Shown: piece by piece, positions 1 to 7,889 of the stretch | How the letters are laid out: the number at the start of each line of letters is the position of its first letter | Position numbering within the stretch: the stretch's first letter is position 1 | DNA from: Saccoglossus kowalevskii | Taxonomy: Eukaryota > Hemichordata > Enteropneusta > Harrimaniidae | Direction of reading: 5' to 3' | Length of the DNA stretch: 21,383 nt | Assembly: GCF_000003605.2 (NCBI RefSeq) | Contig: NW_003105115.1 | Span: 4,814 to 26,196, forward strand | Made by a program: the position numbers and the translations under genes | The notes under the pieces: model-generated | The model's input: only the letters and a program-made list of their open reading frames with translations | Told to the model about the DNA's origin: nothing | The model's database searches: none

Positions 1-506
1 TTACAAAAATGTAATTCGTTGAATTTTTATGAATTGGAAGTAATATTCAACTTAGTTTCATCGTAAACGAATGATTTCGGTCGAACGTAAATGCTCGATG
101 TGATACGATATCCGCCAAGTTTTCAATACACGTGGCTCATTTAAATATGTTAATGACGGTTCAGTGACCTCGTGGTGAACGCAACGCGGTAGTAGATTTA
201 CCGATGTTGTAGCAAGAGTTTTTTTGTTTTAAATCAAACAATTAGTTGTTTTCAAAAAATAAACTGAGCATTCAAAGAATAATTTAAAATTGTTCGGAGA
301 AATAACAGCTCATTGTCGAAACGAAGCTTACCCATTCAGGCTAATCACAATAAACATCATACTCTTGAATGACTACGGTAATATAAATTTGACTCTTTTA
401 GGCGTCAGGAGAGAATGAAATATACAAAATATTAAAAATCAAAGAAAGCTTAGAAAGAACTCCAGTGTGCTGAGAGTATTTAAGACACATTAAATATAAT
501 TCAAAA
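1..506. other. Left edge, no gene recognised
   Basis: This is AT-rich DNA with no long open frame, no recognisable RNA gene and no repeat shared with the rest of the window. The tandem-repeat core of element A becomes recognisable near 507. The 5' end of that element, expected to carry an AACAAG-type terminus, was not found here, so either it is degenerate or the element is 5'-truncated. Confidence 0.5.
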
Positions 507-866
507 TTACTTGAATTTGAGATATTGATGGAAACGCAGAAAACTAATTATGCAGATTTAAGTGTAAAACTAATAAGGTCTGCACAATGTACCAAGTTTC
601 ATTGAATTGTGATTAGAACCAACAAATTATTAATTATTATGCTAATTAGAGAATTAATATGAACAGATTTTAACCCAAAATTAATCAGGCTGTCTATTGT
701 CCTAGAGCATTTATGTACCAAGTTTTATTCAAATGTGATGATCAATACTTGAGATATCAGTATTAATTAATTATGTTAATTAGGTGATTAAGAAGCATAA
801 ATATTTACCAACAAGCAGCCTATCGGCTGAGATAGCTCCGCTGTTAGCAATGCACATTTCAATTAA

Positions 867-1860
867 AGAACTGAAGACATCATTAGAAAATGAACAATAT
901 GTATAGTATCAAAGCAATCGGACTTACAGTTTTTAACAAGAAGTTGAAAATATCACTTTTTACCAAAAATTACAAAAATATTCACCAAAATTAGAGAATT
1001 GAAGATATCATCACTAAATGAACAAATCTGAGAGAAGTCCACATGTAGTACCTATATATGTAATATCAAAGCAATCGGACTTACAGTTTTTAACAAGAAG
1101 TCGAAAATATCACTTTTTATCAAAATTTACAAAAATATTCACCAAAATTAGAGAATTGAAGATATCATCACGAAATGAACAAATCTGAGAAAGGTCTACA
1201 TGTAGTACCTATATATGTAATATCAAAGCAATTGGACTTGCGGTTTTTAACAAGAAGAAAAAATATCACTTTTTATCAAAAATAACAAAAATAGTCATCA
1301 AAATTAGAGAATTAAAGATATCATCACGAAATGAACAAATCTGAGAGAGGTCTACATGTAGTACCTATATATGTAATATCAAAGCAATTGGACTTGTGGT
1401 TTTTAACAAGAAGTCAAAAATATCACTTTTTACCAAAAATGACAAAAATATTCACCAAAATTAGAGAATTGAAGATATCATCACAAAATGAACAAATCTG
1501 AGAAAGGTCTACATGTAGTATCTATATATGTAATATCAAAGCAATTGAACTATTGGTTTTTAACAAGAAATCGAAAATATCACTTTTTACCAAAAACTAC
1601 AAAAATATTCACCAAAATTAGAGAATTGAAGATATCATCACAAAATGAACAAATCTGAGAGAGGTCCACATGTATAACCTATATATGTAATATCAAAGCA
1701 ATTGCACTTGCGGTTTTTAACAAGAAGTCGAAAATATCACTTTTTACCAAAAATGACAAAAATATTCACCAAAATTAGAGAATTGAAGATATCAACATGA
1801 AATGAACAAACCTAAGAGAGGTCTACCCAAGGTACATATACACCAAGTATCAAAGCATTC
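867..1860 (+). repeat. 157-bp tandem repeat core of element B copy 1
   Basis: The anchor AGAGAATTGAAGATATCATC or a close variant recurs at 993, 1150, 1306, 1463, 1620 and 1777, a nearly constant 156-157 bp. Each unit also carries CATGTAGTACCTATATATG, TATCAAAGCAATTGGACTTG and TTTTAACAAGAAGTCGAAAA. A divergent first unit starts near 867. The even spacing and low divergence imply recent unit amplification by unequal exchange or replication slippage. Confidence 0.9.
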
Positions 1861-1937
1861 AGGCTTGTAGTTTTCAAGAAGAAGTTGAAAAAGTAAAACA
1901 TTGACACGGACGACGACGGAAAATCACTCATATGATA

Positions 1938-1968
1938 AGCTCCGCTCGACAAAGTCGACAGCAGAGCT
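1938..1968 (+). repeat. 3' terminal hairpin of element B copy 1
   Basis: AGCTCCGCTCGAC pairs with GTCGACAGCAGAGCT around an AAA loop, with a two-base bulge and one mismatch. It is followed by AAAAA. The copy at 19422-19452 has the same hairpin without the mismatch. Confidence 0.8.
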
Positions 1969-3001
1969 AAAAACCAATATGGTGTATAGTCCTAGGTTCA
2001 TTGAAATGGGATGGGTACTCTTTAAAAGTTTCATTAAAATCCAATGAGTATTTTTTTTAGACATCAGTGCAACAGCCATAGAACAGCAAAAAAACTAACT
2101 AATTATGCAAATTAGGTAATTAATATGCACAATTATTTAACTCAAAATTAATCAGGTCTCTGCATAGTCCTAGAAGATCTATGTTGCAAGTCTCATTGAA
2201 ATATGATGATCAGTACTTGAGATACATTTGTATCAGGTGAAAAGCTGAAAATGAACTAATTATGCTAATAAGGTGATTAATATGGACAAATATTTACCCA
2301 AAAACTGATCAGGTCTCTGCACAGTCCTCAAGTAACTATGTACCAAGTTTCATTGAAGCGTGATCATTACTACTCGAAATATCAAAAGCTGAAAATTAAT
2401 TAATTATGTAAATTAGGTAATTAATATGCACTGATATTACCTTAAAAACTATCAGGTCTGTGCAGTGTAATATGACATCTATGTAAGTTTTATTGAAATG
2501 TGATGATTAGTACTTGAGATATCAGTGGAAAAGCCAGAAATTGATTAATCATTATGCGCATTAGTTCAGAGTATTCATGTGCCAAGTTTCATCAAAATCC
2601 AATGAATGGTTCTTCAAATATCAGTGGAACAGTCATGGAACAACTTAAAATAAGTTAATTATTATGCAAATTAGGTAATTAATATTCATATATTTTTACC
2701 CAAAACTAATCAAATCTGCGCACTAGTTCAGAGCATCTATGTGCCAAGTTTCATCAAAATCCAATGAGTGGTTCTTTAGATATCAGTGGAACAATCATGG
2801 AACAGCTAAAAATCAGCTAATTATCATGCAAATTAGGTAATTAATATTCATGGATTTTCACCAAAACCTAATCAACTCTGCGCTTTATCCCAGAGCATCT
2901 ATGTACCAAGTTTCACCAAAATTTGATAAGTGGTTCTTGAGATAACGATGGAACAAAAATAAGTGACATACATACAGACATACAGACAAGGTAACTGCAA
3001 A

Positions 3002-3032
3002 GACTCCCTTTTGTGCTTCGCACACGGGAGTC
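3002..3032 (+). repeat. 3' terminal hairpin of element A
   Basis: GACTCCC at 3002-3008 pairs perfectly with GGGAGTC at 3026-3032. Inside the loop GTGC-TTC-GCAC forms a second short stem. A run of A follows directly. This corresponds in position and form to the 3' hairpins of elements B and C, so it marks the 3' end of element A. Confidence 0.75.
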
Positions 3033-3039
3033 AAAAAAA

Positions 3040-3706
3040 CGCAAGGCGATTTTATGGTCCCTTGCAGACTACTTGACTGACCGTCCATACACGTGTTGTC
3101 ACTGTACATCCGCCATGTTGAATCGCAGGAGATCGGCAAAATCTTCATTACAACTAACAGTTTAATGCTCACAACATAAAAAATACAAATATAATCTTAT
3201 TAGGCAACCTACTATTATATAATGAATAAATTGATCGACACAAGGACATTCTCCCCCCCCCCCCCCCTCCGAGTTGTGGATATTTCGGAAATCGCGACAC
3301 AAGCAAAAGATCGGATAACGTTTTACTTGAAAACTATGTCCCCATGTACAATAATTTGACAGGGTATACAAATTACGAACTTGTTTCGTAGATTAGAGAC
3401 AATTGTTTAATTTTTTTGACTTTTCACTCGAATATAAAGCTGGCAATCATAATATTCACGTCCGTACGTCACAGAATGTACACTAATCGTACCCCAATAT
3501 ACATTAAATTTTGCTGAAACTGGAGAACTTACCTTTGCAAACACGTCTCTTATGCCGCCTTCTTGATATCAAATAAAGTTACTAGTTCTTCTAGTAACTA
3601 GTGAATGAGACCACTGAGCCGAACAGAATACATGTATAAACAGTACTACATGTATAATAAATTGCACGCAATGGAGAAATCACGTGCTGTATCGTTACTC
3701 ACAGAT
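3040..3706. other. Unassigned DNA between element A and the retrotransposon region
   Basis: No gene is recognised. The stretch contains a C homopolymer at 3253-3267 and a perfect 8-bp-stem hairpin at 3578-3598. A good minus-strand splice-donor-like sequence (GCAAAG/GTAAGT) lies near 3525-3540, but no coding exon could be tied to it. Confidence 0.4.
3253..3267. repeat. 15-base C homopolymer
   Basis: Fifteen consecutive C residues lie between CT and TCC. It is a simple homopolymer whose length may be affected by sequencing or assembly. Confidence 0.9.
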
Positions 3707-3712
3707 CTAATC

Positions 3713-3870
3713 TACTGTAAAATATTTATCATTCGCTGAAAAGACTTTTTCTGGGCGTTTTGTATTGAATTTATTTTCATTGATTTTTGACAAGTTGACT
3801 GTAAAATATAAGAAAAGGGTATATTCGCTGGATTTTATTTTAACTGAAATTTTTGATGGAAATTGTGAAA
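3713..3870. mobile_element. MITE-like fragment, CTGTAAAAT family
   Basis: CTGTAAAATA followed by ATATTCGCTGG and a T-rich stretch ending AACTGAAATTT occurs twice here, starting near 3713 and 3797. It resembles the stretch at 10178-10372, which begins CTGTAAAATGACTAATATTCACTGGG. The similarity is partial and the boundaries are uncertain. No coding function is claimed for the short frames over it. Confidence 0.4.
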
Positions 3871-4059
3871 ATGACTCACTTGGGATTTTCAGATCTGGAA
3901 AAAAAATTACGTGCATACTCAGCAGAGACTTGTTCATCAACCTGCCAAGTTTCACTGATATCTGCTGTAGAATTTCTGAGAAAATGTTGGAGACGGAAAA
4001 TGGAATATGGAAAACGGAAACCGGACATTTGACATAACCTGAATTATAAGTCCCCTTTT

Positions 4060-4689
4060 CATCTAACAGGTGTAAGATGAATTTAATTCCATAGAAATGT
4101 TCAGCAACCCAACAAATTGCTTGGGACAGCATGTCAAAAATCTTTGGGCTAGATCTGCAACCAAATACTAATCTAACAAAAAAGTAATACTTGCCCTCCC
4201 ATTTTACCCCATGAAAGGGAACTTGCTTAAATGCGTCAGTTATATCAATTATATTCCTCAATAGCATCATCTATTTTAATATATGACATCGAAAAAGAAG
4301 CCTTACCAATGACATCATTAAGACTTGTAACCCCTGGTTCATTGTGAGTAGCTGAAAAATCTACTATAAGGAGTTTCTTGCCTGAATATTCACCTTCAGC
4401 TATACCAAGAGGGCTGATGCAATAGACAGGGAATGGGGGGTGGGGGTAACAAAGGGTTCTATCACATAACCTTTATCTATTTCTGATTGTAAAAGGATAC
4501 TGACAGAAACTGGATCTGCCTGGCTGATAAATTATTAGTACACTCAAAAGAGACAACTGGGACATCACTGATCCCAGTTAAGAAACCATTCCTAAGTCCT
4601 GTACACAGATTGTCAACAAAAATCCTATCCAGATGTTCCATTAACAGTTCCTCTAATTTGTCAATATTAATTGGAGTACTTGCGAAAAG
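4060..4689 (-). pseudogene. Reverse transcriptase fragment of the DIRS-like element
   Basis: The N-terminal RT region begins with TPINIDKLEELL near 4670 and runs through LCTGLRNGF and EIDKGYVIEPF to the poly-C frameshift. It then continues as SPLGIAEGEYSGKKLLIVDF. The next block holds the first catalytic aspartate (DITDAF), then KWEGKYYFF, FGCRSSPKIF and finally LLDE where LLDD is expected. Residues between DDA and DITDAF, and between QVPF and the following HGVKW block, are shorter than usual for the family, so small internal deletions are likely. The region ends exactly at the second catalytic motif. Confidence 0.75.
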
Positions 4690-6203
4690 TTGTCATTGCA
4701 TAATTGCCAGCGTCTTTTTATCAGCAGTAGTAATGGATTTGGAACGTTTCAAACTAGTGTCCACCTTTACAAATAGAACGTGGAGGAATGAACAGCCTGG
4801 TCGCAAACAACCATTCTGCGAGTTTAAGTTGTTGCAAAGCTCTCTCCCATTATAGAACACTCGCTTACGTCCTCTTATATCTGTAGTGCGTTGCTGTTGA
4901 TTTGTGCTTAACTGCCCTGCCTGTCCAAATCTCTTTTGTGGACAGCAGTCTTGCATATGGAGGGTGCTGTTACAAATCACACATGCAGCAGCTTTCCGAC
5001 CAGCTGAACATTTAATAAAAAGATTATTGTCTCTGACGGACCAGTCTACTTTAACTTTTTTTAGTTGGAGCCATGTAGCTGCATTCATAGAAAATTGTAC
5101 ATGGTAATCATAAAACACAGCTCCATAACTATTGGCCATATCAATTATGTCATTTTCATACAGTCCAATTCCTCTCGCCTCCCCGGATGAGCATCTCGAT
5201 CACACATAACTGCCTTATACCTTCCAAATGCCACCAGGAATTCACTTCAAGTTAGGGACTTATTTAGACGAGGATCCGAATTTCCTTTGATATGTATTTC
5301 ATTCCCAGCTAAATCCATAATAGATCGATTGTCTGACATTTCATGGGCTGGTATTAGCAGAGCTGCTAAATTAATATATTTACTTTTGACAATGTTATCT
5401 CTCATGGTCTCTGATACATTTACAATCCTTGACAATTCATGCGATGGTACTCCAAAACTTATCCTTTTGGTCAGATCGTTCTGTCCTGTGCTATTTAATA
5501 CATTGGGAGTCAAATCGCATCTTTGTGCACCCACGAAAATTGAATTCTGACTTGCTTTGTTTCTTCCGGGTATCGGTCTGTTTACCAAGGAGGCAGCCAT
5601 ATTGGATTGACGTAATGACCCAGCTGGGTCAGTTTCCCGTGATGCATTGCATGAAGACAAGGTTGTGATGTTGGAATTCATATTTTGAACCGTAGAACAT
5701 AACCCTTGTACCGTTTGACGTAAATCGTTGATTTCACAACGTAAACTTGTATCGGCGTCCGAGCTAGGCTCTTCAGTATCAGAAATGTTATTTTCTTGTA
5801 TTAAAATATTAGTTGCATCGTTACAAATCTCGATATTCTGCCTGTTTTCCGATGACTCTACCGATATCGGTTGGGAAGTAAAAGCCTCATGCTCTCTTGA
5901 TTGTCCTGCATTAAGTTCATAAATTTTGATAAATGATTTCCGTGATAGTCCTGCTGGTAAATTGAAACCCATGTCTTTCATTTTTGATTTTAGTTCGCTG
6001 GTAGACCAGTTAGCAGGATTATTGGGGTCAAGAGTGGCATTTCTTGTTCTTGTAGGTCGGAAAGGTCGTCGTCCTCGCGCCTGCTTAGAAGTAGCCGCAT
6101 CGTCTGCTGCTGTATCGCTCCTTGTTACCGGTGACTGGTCTTCTGCAACCCGTGCAGGGCATTTTCTACATTGTTGACGTGTGCTCATACAACGATTTTC
6201 CAT
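4690..6203 (-). pseudogene. gag-like ORF of the DIRS-like element
   Basis: The probable start is the ATG at 6203-6201 (MENRCMSTRQQ), because sequence upstream of it in the same frame is low-complexity and unlike the family. An early Arg-rich region (GRRPFRPTRTRN) and a SAP-like stretch (WSTSELKSKMKDMGFNLPAG, near 6020-5960) are followed by a Ser/Asn-rich linker. After an in-frame stop at 5249-5247 the same frame continues (SEFLVAFGRYKAVMC). A one-base shift near 5160 then moves it into the frame beginning MANSYGAVFY. A CCHC knuckle (C-x2-C-x4-H-x4-C) lies at about 4983-4942 and a CCCH finger (C-x8-C-x4-C-x3-H) at about 4836-4780. These would bind nucleic acid in the particle. Family-level assignment is good; exact clade is not determined. 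Confidence 0.7.
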
Positions 6204-6754
6204 GATAGTTGACACGGATATGGAATATATATAGAAAAAATATTTTAAAATGATAGACATAAAAAAACCAAGATGCAGTCTTCTAGAAAGTGTGGCATGA
6301 GACGCTGAGTAGAGAGAAAACATACCCCCTAGTGCAATGGCCATGAAAGACCCCTTAGTCAAATGATCATGAAAGAAAAGGCAAAATCTTGTGACATAAA
6401 TACAGTTTAATCTTACAATTAAACACCAATAGACAGTTTACCTGTTTTGTAAATAATACACAAACAAAATAAATGTCCACTCTTCAAACAATAGCAGATG
6501 TTTTCGTTTATTATGGATTGACAATTATTGTATCTTTATTATCTTACATTACACATGGAATTTGAACTGAAGCTACCTGCAAGTGTACAGGACTGAACTT
6601 GAATGACAATAAAATTCAAAATATTAAGCTTGGTCACCTTGGTGAACACTGGGGAGTAGCATGTTCAAAAGCGAATAAAGATTGTATGTATGTGCCTGAA
6701 TGCTGAATAACCTAAATCCATATGTATAGTATGATGTCTTTAAATAATTTTCTG
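6204..6754. other. Spacer between DIRS-like element and element C
   Basis: AT-rich DNA with no gene recognised. On transcript orientation this is the 5' side of the DIRS-like element, so part of it may be the element's terminal repeat, but I found no matching repeat elsewhere in the window. Confidence 0.35.
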
Positions 6755-7605
6755 TTGTATCATTGGTGTGCCAGGGAGAGAGCACAAGAAATTGCGTCAC
6801 TTAGACGGCACATCCAAGAAATAGTTCTGGACATGTTACAGAATGTGATTTTATGTTTTTTCGGCAAAATGGTCAAACATTGAACTGAATCAAGCCATAT
6901 CTTTCAGAGTAATATACACAAAAAAGAAAAAACAAAATGGCCGTGAGTCAGTCCAAATTTTGAAAAAAATATGATGTGCACGAGTAACCCAATATACATG
7001 ATCACCACACAAAGTTTGATTGAAATTGCCCTATCAAGCCCTGAGAAACAGTTCTGGACACGTTACAGACTGTGATTTTAAGATATTAAACAAAATGACC
7101 GCCATTTCAACAAATTTGATCAAATCTAAAAACAAAACATGGTGTTGTGTTATCTTGAAGTATAGTACCTATGTATAAACTTTGAACTGAATCAGGCCAT
7201 ATCTTATGGAGGAATCAGCACAAAAACAGGGAAAAAACTAAATGGCCGCCAGTCGGCCATCTTGGACTGAATCTCAAAAAAAAGTGACGTGCACTTATAA
7301 CCCAATATGCATGATCACCATACAAAGTTTGATTGAAATCACTCTGTTCAGCTCTGCGAAACAGTTCCGGACACGTTTAAATATCAGAATTTAGCAAATT
7401 TAGGGACAAAATGGCTGCCAATCAGACATATTTGATCAAATCATAGGAAAAATTGGCGTGCATTATGTGGATCATCATACATTGTCTGTATGCAAAGTTT
7501 GAACCGGAACGGCCAAAGTGTATCCGAGAAATGGCTCAGGGCGGACACACAGACGGAACCCAAATTAATAGTCCCCGTTTTCAGACTTCGTCTGAACAGG
7601 TACTT
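6755..7605 (+). mobile_element. Element C: HINE-like element with about 155-bp tandem units
   Basis: Degenerate units are anchored on ACAAAATGGCCGCC-like motifs near 6931, 7087, 7237 and 7406, spaced 150-169 bp. Alternate units are more alike: 6931 with 7237, and 7087 with 7406. This shows an A-B dimer period of about 310 bp. Each unit carries CATACAAAGTTTGATTGAAAT. A short GGACACACAGACGGA tract (about 7542-7558) precedes a 3' hairpin (7571-7600). The core is clearly related to element D. The 5' end is not resolved. It ends about 180 bp past the MRPS33 stop codon, near that gene's poly(A) signals. Confidence 0.7.
7571..7600 (+). repeat. 3' terminal hairpin of element C
   Basis: TTCAGAC (7580-7586) pairs perfectly with GTCTGAA (7590-7596) around a TTC loop. 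The outer part (GTCCCCG on the left, CAGG on the right) is only partly complementary, consistent with an eroded longer hairpin. Confidence 0.7.
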
Positions 7606-7629
7606 ATAACCGAAATGCAATATACCATG

Positions 7630-7656
7630 TTTATTTCACTAGTAATGTGTTTTATT
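7630..7656 (-). terminator. MRPS33 poly(A) signals
   Basis: AATAAA is present on the minus strand at 7656-7651 and again at 7635-7630. These are about 130-150 bp downstream of the MRPS33 stop codon and on the correct strand, so either could direct 3' end formation. Confidence 0.6.
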
Positions 7657-7783
7657 ATGTTGAAATGACACAGACATTGATGGATGGATTGAACAGACAG
7701 ACAGACATATTCATTCTTGGCCCATATCAAGATCCACATATAACAGAGACTGTTCAATATAAAAGTCACTTCTCTTTATGCAT

Positions 7784-7889
7784 CTATTTTGCTTTCAGTG
7801 CTCTTTTTCCTTCCCCCTTTTTGGGCTTTCCTTTTCCTCTTAGTTTTCTCACTCTCTTCATTTCATCCACAAAATCTTCATGTTCATCT
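7784..7889 (-). other. MRPS33: MRPS33 terminal coding exon
   Basis: This exon encodes [20 protein letters not shown] followed by the Lys-rich tail and TAG at 7786-7784. It is preceded on the minus strand by a pyrimidine-containing acceptor ending TTTCCAG (AG at 7891-7890). At 35 codons it is too short to stand out as an open frame. It was found by looking for the missing C-terminus of MRPS33. Confidence 0.93.

Larger units (their letters stand above)
809..1971 (+). mobile_element. Element B copy 1: HINE-like element with a 157-bp tandem core
   Basis: The element opens AACAAG, then a small palindrome (CAGCC at 816-820 pairs with GGCTG at 825-829) and TAGCTCCGCTGT (833-844). It closes with ACAGCAGAGCTA (1958-1969), the inverted repeat of that 12-mer with one mismatch, followed by AAAA. 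Between them lie six tandem units, a GACACGGACGACGACGG tract near 1902-1918 and a 3' hairpin. A second, shorter copy is at 18659-19458. The plan fits non-autonomous Helentron/Helitron2-like elements, described in bivalves as pearl/CvE-type repeats. It has no coding capacity. It sits inside a repeat unit of element A with no visible target duplication. Confidence 0.8.
507..3039 (+). mobile_element. Element A: tandem-repeat HINE-like element, split by element B
   Basis: The sequence is made of degenerate units of about 130-165 bp, each containing AATTAGGTAATTAATATGC, then ATTTACCCAAAA, then TGTACCAAGTTTCATTGAAAT and CTTGAGATATCAG. Unit anchors fall near 645, 777, 2110, 2265, 2410, 2669 and 2830. 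After the last unit come a short ACATACAGACA tract (2968-2990) and a 3' hairpin (3002-3032) followed by a run of A. Core, short GAC-rich tract and terminal hairpin is the plan of non-autonomous Helentron-like elements. Units at 507-810 and 1971-2990 are the two halves of one array, interrupted by element B. No coding capacity is seen. The 5' end is not identified. Confidence 0.7.
4060..6203 (-). pseudogene. DIRS-like (tyrosine-recombinase class) retrotransposon, truncated and frameshifted
   Basis: Reading right to left on the minus strand, a gag-like protein is followed by a reverse transcriptase. The combination of a CCHC knuckle, a CCCH zinc finger and an RT block containing DITDAFKQVPF, KWEGKYYFF and FGCRSSPKIFD is characteristic of the DIRS/Ngaro-like group in invertebrates. 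The frame is broken by a stop at 5249-5247, a likely one-base deletion near 5160, a shift just after the CCCH finger near 4778, a stop near 4690 and a shift in the poly-C run near 4433-4447. The RT also has internal deletions near 4250-4270. Similarity stops at 4060, within the catalytic LLDD motif, so RNase H and the tyrosine recombinase are absent. It is therefore a dead copy. The 5' repeat was not identified. Confidence 0.75.

Noticed and set aside
867-1860. CRISPR array
   Set aside because: The repeats are 157 bp with no short repeat/unique spacer pattern, and the context is a eukaryotic mobile element.
2885-3172. 95-codon minus-strand frame
   Set aside because: It crosses the 3' hairpin and last tandem unit of element A and shows no protein features.
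3765-4037. 90-codon plus-strand frame
   Set aside because: It starts in MITE-like DNA and ends at the retrotransposon breakpoint. I could see no domain, and part of it is a repetitive GGAAAATGGAATATGG stretch.
5287-6177. Plus-strand frames of 64-87 codons opposite the gag-like gene
   Set aside because: They are antisense shadows of the gag-like coding sequence, which has recognisable motifs on the minus strand.
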